Position numbers and translations under genes: made by a program. 64,000 nt of DNA from an uncultured Lachnospiraceae bacterium (lineage in GTDB: Bacteria; Bacillota; Clostridia; Lachnospirales; Lachnospiraceae). The notes beneath the pieces were generated by a model. The model saw only the letters and a list, made by a program, of their open reading frames with translations, had not been told where the DNA came from and searched no databases. The DNA is taken from positions 1 through 64,000 of the forward strand of contig CANQVH010000008.1 in the NCBI GenBank assembly GCA_947627245.1. Reading direction: 5' to 3'. How positions within the stretch are numbered: position 1 is the stretch's first letter; each line of letters starts with the position of its first letter. Below, piece after piece: positions 7,739-16,240 of this stretch.

Positions 7739-9319
7739 ATGCTCAAGGTACTGCTCGTAGACGACGAATACTTCATCGTGCAGGGCCTCCTAGTCCTGAT
7801 TGACTGGAAGGCGGAAGGGTATGAGGTCGCGGCGACCGCGGCGAACGGCCGGGAAGCGCTGGACTATCTGAAGGAAAACAAGGTGGACCTCGTGATCACC
7901 GACATCGCGATGCCGATCATGAGCGGACTGGAGCTTTTGGAGACCGTGCGAAGAGAGCATATTTCGGAGGCCGCCTTTGTGATCCTGAGCGGCTACAGCG
8001 ATTTCTCCTACGCGCAGCAGGCGATACGCGACGGCTGCATGGACTATCTGCTCAAGCCGGTGGAACGGGAGGAGCTGCAGCGTATCCTGCGCAAATTCAA
8101 TAATCTTTCGGAGCACGCGAGACAGGAGCAGCAGGATCAGGAGCGCTACGAGGAGGCTTATCTGGCGCGGAATGTTATCTCCCTTCTGTTCGGAAAGCAT
8201 GACGATTTCAATCTGGATTATGTGAAGAAGCATATGCAGTTGTCCGAGGGCGTCCGTTATATCGAGATCGAATTCTGCGATGCGCAGTATGTGGAGGCGG
8301 AGGAGGGCGAGCTTCGCGCGCTTCAGCGCAAGCTCTATCAGAGCTGCCGTTCTCTGCTGAGAGAGGACAGCACGCACTGCGTGTTCGACGTTTCTCAGGA
8401 TCGGGTCAGCTACGGCGTCGGCTTCATTTACTGCGATTATATGGCTGCCAGATTGGACTGTACGGAGCGGGAGTATCTGGATGAGTTCCACCGAAAGCTG
8501 GAGGTGCTCATGCAGCAGGAGATCCGCCTGCTGGTCGGCAAGAAGGTCGCCGACATCCATCAGGTCTCGGTCTCCTACGGTACGGCCTGCATTCTTCGCC
8601 CGCTGGAGGCTTTTCACAGCAGAAAGCCGGTCTATATCTACGAGGATGAGGCGCAGGTGAAGCAGGGCGGGATCGTGCTGTGTAAGGAGAGTCTGGACGC
8701 GCTGTTTTCCGCGATCGAGCAGAACGAGCAGGATGAGATACAAAAAGGCGTGGATCGGCTGTTTCTGGAAATGCAGCAAAACGGCATGGAGAGCGACAGC
8801 GTGAATCTGAACATCAACTACCTGCTGTTCCGTCTGGTCCATCTGGCCTCAGAGCTCGACAGCGACGCGGATCAGGAGGAAATCCTGCGCTTCATCAGCA
8901 GCGGCGCGTTCGGGGATGGGGTCGGCCGCGGCAGCAAGCTACACCTGACGAGGTTCGCCTGCGCTTACGCCGACTATCTCATGCAGTTGCGCAAGAATGT
9001 TTCGAGCGGTATCCTCGCGGAGATCGAGAAGGACATCCGCAGGAACTACGCGGAAAATCTGACCCTGCGCGATCTCGGGAAGAAATACTACATCAACAGC
9101 TCCTATCTGGGACAGATCTTCCGCAAGAAATACGGACAGTCCTTCAAGGATTACCTGACCGGTTATCGGATCAACGAGGCGGCAAAGCAGCTCCGGAACA
9201 CGGACAAACGCATCAGCGAGATCGCAGAGAACGTCGGCTACCGGGACGGCGATTATTTTATCAGAAAATTTATTGAGTTGAAGGGCTGTACACCCTCGCG
9301 CTACCGCAAGGATGCCTAG
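7739..9319 (+). CDS. YesN-type response regulator, AraC family
   Basis: This 526-residue regulator has a receiver domain at residues 1 to about 120 (VDDE at 7-10, phospho-acceptor Asp 55 in ITDIAMP, Lys in LLKPVE near 105) and a long helical middle region. The C-terminal AraC double helix-turn-helix (about 430-525) runs from LTLRDLGKKYYINSSYLGQ to GYRDGDYFIRKF. ATG 7739 follows GGGAGGAG at good spacing; an upstream in-frame ATG at 7700 lies in the hairpin and is rejected. It pairs with the preceding kinase. Immediately downstream a 14-base direct repeat with 22-base period precedes the binding-protein gene and is its most likely operator. Confidence 0.94.
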   Translation: MLKVLLVDDEYFIVQGLLVLIDWKAEGYEVAATAANGREALDYLKENKVDLVITDIAMPIMSGLELLETVRREHISEAAFVILSGYSDFSYAQQAIRDGCMDYLLKPVEREELQRILRKFNNLSEHARQEQQDQERYEEAYLARNVISLLFGKHDDFNLDYVKKHMQLSEGVRYIEIEFCDAQYVEAEEGELRALQRKLYQSCRSLLREDSTHCVFDVSQDRVSYGVGFIYCDYMAARLDCTEREYLDEFHRKLEVLMQQEIRLLVGKKVADIHQVSVSYGTACILRPLEAFHSRKPVYIYEDEAQVKQGGIVLCKESLDALFSAIEQNEQDEIQKGVDRLFLEMQQNGMESDSVNLNINYLLFRLVHLASELDSDADQEEILRFISSGAFGDGVGRGSKLHLTRFACAYADYLMQLRKNVSSGILAEIEKDIRRNYAENLTLRDLGKKYYINSSYLGQIFRKKYGQSFKDYLTGYRINEAAKQLRNTDKRISEIAENVGYRDGDYFIRKFIELKGCTPSRYRKDA

Positions 9320-9354
9320 ACTTTTTCAGGTTTTTTTCTCGACTTTTTCAGGTT
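9319..9354 (+). promoter_or_regulatory. direct-repeat operator, probable YesN site
   Basis: GACTTTTTCAGGTT occurs exactly twice, at 9319-9332 and 9341-9354, a 22-base period (two helical turns). A partial third copy (GTCAGGTTTT) follows at about 9385. The second copy touches the -35 element of the following promoter, the usual placement of AraC-family activator sites. The first copy overlaps the regulator's stop codon. Confidence 0.65.
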
Positions 9355-9381
9355 GTATAATTTTTATAAAAAATTTATAAT
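9353..9381 (+). promoter_or_regulatory. promoter of first ABC importer
   Basis: TTGTAT, a 17-base spacer and a perfect TATAAT. The weak -35 next to a direct repeat fits an activator-dependent promoter. Another TATAAT at 9356-9361 is possible but has no -35. Confidence 0.5.
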
Positions 9382-9429
9382 ATTGTCAGGTTTTAGGATC
9401 GTAGAAAACATTTTATAAGGAGGTAGACA

Positions 9430-11100
9430 ATGAAACTGAGAAAAATGGCAGCTCTTTTCCTGAGCGCAGCAATGGCAGCTACGATGATGAGCGGATTCAC
9501 GGCTTCTGCAGAGGAAGGCGAGTACTCGGATGACGAGATCGTCAGCTTTACGATGTTCTCCGCGATGCCGGGCTCCGAGATCAACGACGACAACGAGATT
9601 ATGGACATCATCGCACACAAGGTGGGTGCGAAGGTAAAAGAGACATGGCTGACCGGTCAGACGGCTGCTGAGGCAGTTGGTACGATCATCGCGAGCGGCG
9701 ACCTTCCGGATTTCATCGACGGCGGCGACGGTATGATGGCTCTGTACGACGAGGGCGCGCTGGTAGCGTGGGATGACTATCTTGAGCAGTATCCGAACCT
9801 GAAGGAAATGTACACCGACGAGGAGTGGGATATGTTCCGTCAGGACGACGGCCACATCTATTGGGCAAACGTATTCCAGAACAGCTACGGCGAGAACAGA
9901 AGCACGACGCACAATGACGAGGCTTTCTGGGTACAGGCGAGAGTCCTTGAGTGGGCAGGCTATCCGGAGATCAAGACGCTGGATCAGTACTTCGATCTTC
10001 TTGAGAGCTACTACGAGGCGAACCCGACGATGGAAGACGGCACGCCGAACATCCCGTACACGATCCTCTGCGACGACTGGAGATACTTCTGCATCGAGAA
10101 CGCGCCGGAGTTCTTGGACGGCTATCCGAACGACGGCTCCGTTATCGTTGACAAGTCCGATCCGAACGCTCCGAAGATCGTGGACTACAACACGACCGAG
10201 ACAGCGAAGAAGTACTTCCAGAAGCTGAACGAAGAGTACAACAAGGGCATGATCGACGGCGAGTTCGCTACGCAGATCTACGATGAGTACATCGCAAAGC
10301 TTTCCACGGGCGCAGTGCTCGGCATGTGCGATCAGTGGTGGGATTTCGCTTACACGGTAAACGATGTGTTCAAGCAGCAGGGTCTTGACCTTCAGGGCTG
10401 CAACTATGTTCCGCTTGGTCTGACGATCGAGGAAGGCATGGACAACAGATGGCATACATACGACGACACGCTGAACAATTCCAGCGGATGTGCGGTTACC
10501 ACGAGCTGTGAGGATCCGGACCGCGCGTTCCAGTTCCTGAACGACATTCTGGATCAGGAGATCCATGACCTTCGTTTCTGGGGCATCGAGGGTGTTGACT
10601 ACTTGGTAGACGACGACGGCCTGTACTACAGGACCGAGGAGATGAGAATGCAGGCTGCGGATACCGCATATCAGGCTTCCCATTTCTGCCAGTACTCCTA
10701 CATGCCGCAGTGGCTGGGCACCAGCAGAGACGGCAAGAACGCGATGCAGCCGACCGAGCAGACCTCTGAGTTCTTCTCCGGTCTTGCTGAGCCGCTGAAG
10801 AATTGTTTCGAGGCATACGGCGCTGAGAACTATCCGGATATGATCGGTTCCATCGTTGAGCACAACGAGCCGTGGTTCCCGATGTACTCCTTCTCCAACG
10901 CGATGACGACCGAGACTCCGGGCGGCGTTGCATGGACGAAGATGGGCGAAGTGAAGCACGAGTGGCTGCCGCAGGTAGTTATGTCCGATGATTTTGAGGG
11001 CACTTGGGAGCAGTACATGGAAGCTTACAACGACACCAACCCGCAGGATTTCTTGGATGAGATGCAGGAAGAGCTGAACAGGAGAGCCGGTATCGAGTAA
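9430..11100 (+). CDS. sugar ABC transporter substrate-binding protein
   Basis: A 556-residue extracellular solute-binding protein of the large type that pairs with LplB/YtcP permeases. It has an N-terminal signal peptide (about residues 1-27, ending TASAEE) and a long mature domain rich in Trp/Tyr (SGDLPDFIDGGD, GYPEIKTLDQYFDLL) typical of oligosaccharide binding. It starts at ATG after AAGGAGG. There is no lipobox Cys, so the protein is predicted to be cleaved by signal peptidase I rather than lipid-anchored, which is odd for a Gram-positive binding protein. It heads an operon with two permeases and GH115. Ligand inferred: (methyl)glucuronic-acid-decorated xylo-oligosaccharides. Confidence 0.9.
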   Translation: MKLRKMAALFLSAAMAATMMSGFTASAEEGEYSDDEIVSFTMFSAMPGSEINDDNEIMDIIAHKVGAKVKETWLTGQTAAEAVGTIIASGDLPDFIDGGDGMMALYDEGALVAWDDYLEQYPNLKEMYTDEEWDMFRQDDGHIYWANVFQNSYGENRSTTHNDEAFWVQARVLEWAGYPEIKTLDQYFDLLESYYEANPTMEDGTPNIPYTILCDDWRYFCIENAPEFLDGYPNDGSVIVDKSDPNAPKIVDYNTTETAKKYFQKLNEEYNKGMIDGEFATQIYDEYIAKLSTGAVLGMCDQWWDFAYTVNDVFKQQGLDLQGCNYVPLGLTIEEGMDNRWHTYDDTLNNSSGCAVTTSCEDPDRAFQFLNDILDQEIHDLRFWGIEGVDYLVDDDGLYYRTEEMRMQAADTAYQASHFCQYSYMPQWLGTSRDGKNAMQPTEQTSEFFSGLAEPLKNCFEAYGAENYPDMIGSIVEHNEPWFPMYSFSNAMTTETPGGVAWTKMGEVKHEWLPQVVMSDDFEGTWEQYMEAYNDTNPQDFLDEMQEELNRRAGIE

Positions 11101-11137
11101 TATTTGCCGATTTGACTGATACAGTGAAGATGTAAAA

Positions 11138-11173
11138 AGCAGCCATGGTTGCTGAAAAGTGACTATGGCTGCT
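11138..11173 (+). terminator. intercistronic hairpin after binding-protein gene
   Basis: AGCAGCCAT pairs perfectly with ATGGCTGCT around an 18-base loop and is followed by CTTTA, a weak U tract. It probably attenuates or stabilises transcripts so the binding protein exceeds the permeases. Confidence 0.65.
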
Positions 11174-11280
11174 CTTTATGAAAAGAAACGTAACTGTTCT
11201 GTTTGGCGCAGGCCGGGGCGTTTGCCGCCGGGCCGTCAAGAACGAGATTCAAGTATGCGATTGTTGGGAGGAGGCCGGTT

Positions 11281-12222
11281 ATGAAGCGCAAAGCGAAGAC
11301 AAAAGCGGCGAGAGTGCCGATCACTTGGAAAGAGGTGAAACGGCAGAAGTTTCTTATCATCTGTTCTCTTATATTTGTAATTTACGGAATTATCTTTTAT
11401 TATGTTCCTCTCGGCGGATGGCTGATGGCCTTCCAGAACTACAAGCCGAGGACCGGCTTGCTCGGGTCCAAATTTGTGGGACTTGACAAGTTCAAATTCC
11501 TGTTTTCGGACGCCACGTTCCTTCGTGTCATCCGGAACACGCTTGCGATGGGAGTCATAAATCTGGTCGCGACGTTTGTGATGGCGATCCTGTTTGCGAT
11601 TTTGCTGAATGAGATCCGTTTCGGGTTCGGCAAGAAGCTCGTCCAGACGATTTCTTACCTTCCGCATTTCCTTTCGTGGATCATCGTTACCGGTATTCTG
11701 CACGACGCGCTCTCGAATTCCGGCGTCGTGAACGAATTGTTGATGAATTTCGGCCTTGTGGACAAGGCGGTCAATTTCTTTGCTAACAAATCCTTCTTCT
11801 GGCCGATCGTGGCGTTTGCCAATGTCTGGAAGGAGACAGGATGGAACGCGATCATCTATCTGGCGGCCATCACGTCGATTGACCCGAGTCTGTATGAGGC
11901 GGCGGCCATCGACGGCGCGGGACGCTGGGCGAAGATCAAGAGCATCACGCTGCCGAGCATCAAGCCGACGATCATGATCCTGCTTCTGATGAACATCGGA
12001 AACGTGCTGAACGCAGGCTTCGAGGTTCAGTACCTGCTGGGTAACGGACTTGTGAAGAAGGTTTCGGAGACGATCGATATCTACGTGCTGACATGGGGTA
12101 TCAGCCAGAACGACTACTCACTTGGTACGGCGGCAGGTATCTTCAAGAGCGTTGTTGCAATTATCCTTATCGTGATAGCCAATCAGGTCGCGAAGCGATC
12201 CGGCGAGCAGCGTCTGTTCTAA
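11281..12222 (+). CDS. sugar ABC permease, LplB type
   Basis: A 313-residue inner-membrane permease with about six transmembrane segments, the first at about residues 22-42. The EAA loop EAAAIDGAGRWAKIKSITLP begins near residue 206 and docks the ATPase. The ATG at 11281 has GGGAGGAGG upstream; a longer in-frame start at 11203 would add a non-hydrophobic stretch overlapping the attenuator region and is rejected. It is followed 12 bases later by its partner permease. No ATPase is encoded nearby. Confidence 0.92.
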   Translation: MKRKAKTKAARVPITWKEVKRQKFLIICSLIFVIYGIIFYYVPLGGWLMAFQNYKPRTGLLGSKFVGLDKFKFLFSDATFLRVIRNTLAMGVINLVATFVMAILFAILLNEIRFGFGKKLVQTISYLPHFLSWIIVTGILHDALSNSGVVNELLMNFGLVDKAVNFFANKSFFWPIVAFANVWKETGWNAIIYLAAITSIDPSLYEAAAIDGAGRWAKIKSITLPSIKPTIMILLLMNIGNVLNAGFEVQYLLGNGLVKKVSETIDIYVLTWGISQNDYSLGTAAGIFKSVVAIILIVIANQVAKRSGEQRLF

Positions 12223-12234
12223 GGGGGTGTCGGT

Positions 12235-13134
12235 ATGAAGAAGACAAAAATGAAAACAAAATGGCCGGATAAACTGTTCGTGGTCTGCAATACGCTGTTC
12301 ATGATCGCGTTTGTGGTCATCACGCTGTATCCGGTGTTAAATACCGTTGCAATCTCCTTCAACGACGGCGTGGACGCTGTGCGCGGCGGAATCCATCTGT
12401 GGCCGCGTAAATTCGTGCTGAAGAACTACGACACAGTGCTGCATCAGCAGAACATGCTCACCGGCGCATACATCAGCGTGGCGCGTACCGTGATCGGAAC
12501 GCTGCTGGCTCTGGTGGCGAACGCGTTGCTCGCGTACATCGTCAGCCGGAAGCGCTTCCTGTTCCGCTCGCAGCTCTCGCTGTTCTGGGTACTCACCATG
12601 TATGTGAACGGCGGTCTGATCCCTGTGCTGCTCGTGTACCGCAGCCTCGGACTGACGAACTCTTTCTGGGTGTACGTCATCCCGGGAATGATCAGTGCGT
12701 TCAATATGCTGGTTTTGCGAACGTACATGGAGGGCCTGCCCGACTCGCTGGCGGAATCCGCGCAGATCGACGGCGCGGGGGACTTTACGATATTCAGCAG
12801 GATCATCTCTCCGCTGTGTAAGCCGGTGTACGCGACGGTCGCGCTGTTTGTGGCGGTCGGTCAGTGGAACTCTTGGTTCGACGCGATGATCTACAACCGC
12901 ATGAAGCCGGAGTACACCACGCTTCAGTACGAGCTGATGAAACTGCTCTCGTCGGTCATGCAGCAGAGCGGCAGCGCTACCAATATGGCGAGCGCCGGTC
13001 AGGCGGCTACGGTCACGCCGGTGTCTGTGCGCGCGGCGGCGACGGTAGTTACCATGCTTCCGATCATCTGCCTGTACCCGTTCCTGCAGAGATATTTCGT
13101 GACGGGCCTGACGATCGGCGGCGTGAAGGAATAA
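12235..13134 (+). CDS. sugar ABC permease, YtcP type
   Basis: A 299-residue permease, partner of the preceding gene. It has a typical short basic N-terminus, six predicted transmembrane helices and the EAA motif ESAQIDGAG starting near residue 174, and it ends with the characteristic RYFVTGLTIGGVKE. The ribosome site GGGGGTG precedes the ATG. The next gene (GH115) starts 9 bases after the stop, so importer and enzyme are translated from one message. Confidence 0.93.
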   Translation: MKKTKMKTKWPDKLFVVCNTLFMIAFVVITLYPVLNTVAISFNDGVDAVRGGIHLWPRKFVLKNYDTVLHQQNMLTGAYISVARTVIGTLLALVANALLAYIVSRKRFLFRSQLSLFWVLTMYVNGGLIPVLLVYRSLGLTNSFWVYVIPGMISAFNMLVLRTYMEGLPDSLAESAQIDGAGDFTIFSRIISPLCKPVYATVALFVAVGQWNSWFDAMIYNRMKPEYTTLQYELMKLLSSVMQQSGSATNMASAGQAATVTPVSVRAAATVVTMLPIICLYPFLQRYFVTGLTIGGVKE

Positions 13135-13143
13135 GAAAGAGGC

Positions 13144-16008
13144 ATGGCTTTGAGATTTTCAAAGGATGAGACAATTCATGTGATCATGGATCCGCGCGCG
13201 GACAACGGCATCCGCAGGATCTGGGAAAAAGTAGAAAAAGATATTCGTGATACGACAGGCGCGCACTGTGTCCCGGCAGCTTCCGGGGAAGTATGCAAAC
13301 AGGCGATCCTGATCGGCACCTACGGAAGCGGGGCGTTCTCGGAAGAGCTTTCCGGGCACACCCCGCAGCTTGAGATTCTCGCGGGAAAATGGGAGGCGTA
13401 CGGATTTTATGTCGTCAGCCGTCCGCTTCCGCAGGTGGAGGAGGGGCTTGTCATCATGGGAAGCGACAAGCTGGGGACGATCTACGGCATGTTCCGTCTC
13501 TCGGAGCTGCTCGGCGTTACCGCATGGGGCTTCTGGGGCGATGTGGCGCCGCCTTCTTACGAGAGCTTCACGCTGACGGAAGACGAAAACGGCGTTTCGA
13601 AGGAGCCGTCCGTGAAATACCGCGGGTTTTTCATCAACGATGAGTGGCCGTGCTTCGGGACATGGACGACGGAGCACTACGGGGGCTTCACGGCGGAAAT
13701 GTACGAGCGGGTCTTTGAGTATCTTCTGCGCATGAAGGGCAACTATCTGTGGCCCGCGATGTGGACTTCCTCGTTTTTGCTGGACGGTCCGGGGCTCGCT
13801 TCCATGGAGCTCGCGACGGAGTACGGGATCTACATCGGGATGTCGCACCATGAGCCCTGTATGCGCTCCGGTGAGGAATTTTCTCTGTTCAAGGGCGAGG
13901 ATTCCGCCTACGGGACGGACTGGGATTACGCGAAAAATAAGGACGGCCTGCTGCGTTTCTGGGAAGACGGTCTGACGCGCGTGAAGGATCAGAACATTTT
14001 TCCGACCGTGGGCATGCGCGGGGAGCGGGACAGCAAGCTGCTGGAGGAAGGCTCGACGGTCGACGAGAACGTGCGCCAGCTCAAGGAGATCATTACGCAG
14101 CAGCGCAGGATCATCCGGGAATGCGTAGAATCGGAGAGAGGATCCGTGCCTCAGCTTTTTGCGATCTACAAAGAGGTGGAGGAATACTATTTCGGCGACG
14201 GCCGGTCGGAAGGACTTCAGGGCTTTCCGGAGCTGGACGGTGTGACGCTTCTGTTCAGCGATGACAATTTCGGACACATGCGCGCCCTGCCGCAGACAAA
14301 GCATCGGGGCGGCTGCGGGATGTATTATCATCTCGATTATCACGGCGCGCCGATCTCCTACGAGTGGGTGAACTCCACGCCGATTACGCATATCTGGGAA
14401 CAGATGACGGAGGCGTATGAATACGGGGTGCGCGAGCTCTGGATCGCGAATGTGGGCGACGTGAAATTCCAAGAATATCCGCTGGGATATTTTATGGAGC
14501 TGGCCTATGATTTTGAGCGTCTGGGGACGGGACATTATCCGCAGACGCTGGCCTATACGCAGGAATGGATCCGGCGGTTGTTCGGACATTATCTGCCGGA
14601 GGATGTCTGCCGGGAGATCAGTCGGATTCAGGAGGAGTCCGTGCGCCTGCACGGGCTGCGCCGTGCCGAAGCGCTCAACGACCGGGTCTACCATCCGGCG
14701 CACTATCATGAGGGTCGGATTATGCTGCAGCGCGCGGAGCGTCTGGAGCAGGAAAATGAGCGTATGCGAAAGCGGCTTCGGGACACGCCCTGTGCGGACG
14801 CCTATTTCAGCATGATTTGGTATCCGGCGGCCGGGATTGCGAACCTTCTGAAGATGCATTTGTATGCCGGTTTCAACCACCTGTGCGCCGCGCAGGGGAT
14901 TGCCTTGGCAAACACTTACGGGGAAAAGCTGGAGGAATGCATCCGCCGGGACAAGGAGCTCGCAGAGCAGATGGCTTCGTTCCGGGACGGAAAATGGCGG
15001 GGCATGGAGCGCGCCGCGCACATCGGCTTTGTCAACTGGAATGAGCAGGACTGGCGCTATCCGGTGCGTCATACGGTTGTGCTTCCCGAAGGGCCGCGCC
15101 TTACCGTGTCGCGCACGGACGACTGCAGAACGTATACGAATCAATATTTCCCGGTGCCTCTCGTGATTGAGGATTTCTGCTGCGAGGGTACAGAGGCGGT
15201 GACGCTGCAGATCGCCAACAGCGGACAGGGCGTCCTGCAATGGCAGATCGACGACGTTCCGTCCTGTCTGGAGCTTTCCGCCTCGGCAGGAAGCGTCGAG
15301 CTGGCGCAGGAGATTGACGTTCGGGTGCGCTGGGAGATAATTCCGGACGGACAGGAGACCGAAGCGTCCTTTGACATCCGCTCGGGACAGGAGTATGTGC
15401 CGGTGCAAATCCGGATACGGAAAAACGATCCCGCAGAGATTCCGGACGGCGTATTCCGGCTTCAGGGCGGAGTTTGCGTGATCGGCGCCGCGGATTACTG
15501 CCGCAAAACGCCGGGAACGTGCCGCGAAGAACAAGCGGACTTCGAGGAGCTTGCGGATTACGGAAAATTCGGTTCCGGGATGAAGGTGTTCCCGACAACG
15601 GCATCATTTTCCGGGTCTGAGGATGCGCCGCGTCTGTTTTATGAGGTATGGAGCGAAAAACCATGCAAGGCGGTTCTGGAGCTTCACACATCCCCGGCGA
15701 ATCCGCTGATCTACGGCGGAATGCTGCGCATGAATGTGTCGGTCAACGAGGAAGCGCCGCAGACGGCGGTGATCGCCGGAGCGACCTACCGGGGAGGAGA
15801 AAACACCTGCCGGGAGTGGTCTGAGGCGGTGCTTGCGCAGAAGCATACGGCAAGGCTTCCGATCGCTCTGCGCGCCGGATGCAATCGGATCGCGGTATCC
15901 GCGAGGGAGGCGGGGCCGGTGCTCGAGCGTCTGGTGATCTTTGAGGAGGGAGCGGAGCCGAAGCCGTCTTACTTTGGTCCTCAGACGGCCTACAGAAGCA
16001 TGCGTTGA
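13144..16008 (+). CDS. GH115 alpha-glucuronidase, cytoplasmic
   Basis: A 954-residue protein recognised as glycoside hydrolase family 115, which removes (4-O-methyl-)glucuronic acid from xylan or xylo-oligosaccharides. The central catalytic region contains YRGFFINDEWPCFGTW (about residues 158-173), NYLWPAMWTSSF (about 200-211), and GVRELWIANVGDVK, YPLGYFMELAYD further on. The C-terminal third is beta-rich, consistent with family accessory domains. There is no signal peptide, unlike many secreted or periplasmic GH115 enzymes, so its substrate must be imported first. It is translationally linked to the ABC permeases, and its product would be handled by UxaC upstream. A terminator follows at 16040. 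Confidence 0.92.
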   Translation: MALRFSKDETIHVIMDPRADNGIRRIWEKVEKDIRDTTGAHCVPAASGEVCKQAILIGTYGSGAFSEELSGHTPQLEILAGKWEAYGFYVVSRPLPQVEEGLVIMGSDKLGTIYGMFRLSELLGVTAWGFWGDVAPPSYESFTLTEDENGVSKEPSVKYRGFFINDEWPCFGTWTTEHYGGFTAEMYERVFEYLLRMKGNYLWPAMWTSSFLLDGPGLASMELATEYGIYIGMSHHEPCMRSGEEFSLFKGEDSAYGTDWDYAKNKDGLLRFWEDGLTRVKDQNIFPTVGMRGERDSKLLEEGSTVDENVRQLKEIITQQRRIIRECVESERGSVPQLFAIYKEVEEYYFGDGRSEGLQGFPELDGVTLLFSDDNFGHMRALPQTKHRGGCGMYYHLDYHGAPISYEWVNSTPITHIWEQMTEAYEYGVRELWIANVGDVKFQEYPLGYFMELAYDFERLGTGHYPQTLAYTQEWIRRLFGHYLPEDVCREISRIQEESVRLHGLRRAEALNDRVYHPAHYHEGRIMLQRAERLEQENERMRKRLRDTPCADAYFSMIWYPAAGIANLLKMHLYAGFNHLCAAQGIALANTYGEKLEECIRRDKELAEQMASFRDGKWRGMERAAHIGFVNWNEQDWRYPVRHTVVLPEGPRLTVSRTDDCRTYTNQYFPVPLVIEDFCCEGTEAVTLQIANSGQGVLQWQIDDVPSCLELSASAGSVELAQEIDVRVRWEIIPDGQETEASFDIRSGQEYVPVQIRIRKNDPAEIPDGVFRLQGGVCVIGAADYCRKTPGTCREEQADFEELADYGKFGSGMKVFPTTASFSGSEDAPRLFYEVWSEKPCKAVLELHTSPANPLIYGGMLRMNVSVNEEAPQTAVIAGATYRGGENTCREWSEAVLAQKHTARLPIALRAGCNRIAVSAREAGPVLERLVIFEEGAEPKPSYFGPQTAYRSMR

Positions 16009-16039
16009 ACGAAAACAGAACAGAAAAGCAAAGATACGG

Positions 16040-16073
16040 GAGCAGATCTCACGAAGAGGTCTGCTCTTTTTTT
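16040..16073 (+). terminator. rho-independent terminator after GH115
   Basis: GAGCAGATCTC pairs with GAGGTCTGCTC (one G-U pair) around a 5-base loop, followed by seven T residues. Confidence 0.88.
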
Positions 16074-16136
16074 GCGCAGGATGTCAGAAATTGTTCTCCA
16101 ACCGCAATATTTAATCATAGAATAGCAATAATCGAA

Positions 16137-16165
16137 CTGACAATAATCTTTTTAAATTGTATAAT
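16137..16165 (+). promoter_or_regulatory. promoter of second importer operon
   Basis: CTGACA, a 17-base spacer and a perfect TATAAT, about 76 bases upstream of the binding-protein ATG. CAATAATC occurs at 16126-16133 and again at 16141-16148, overlapping the end of the -35 element; a regulatory role is speculative. Confidence 0.7.
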
Positions 16166-16240
16166 ATTACTCTATAAGGGAGAAATTTGGCGCTTTGTAT
16201 GTATAAAATGCGGGCGTGCTTGGATATTTGGAGGAGCCAC

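Noticed and set aside
9364-10959. 531-codon minus-strand frame opposite the binding protein
   Set aside because: Antisense shadow: no ribosome site and it covers the promoter region of the importer.
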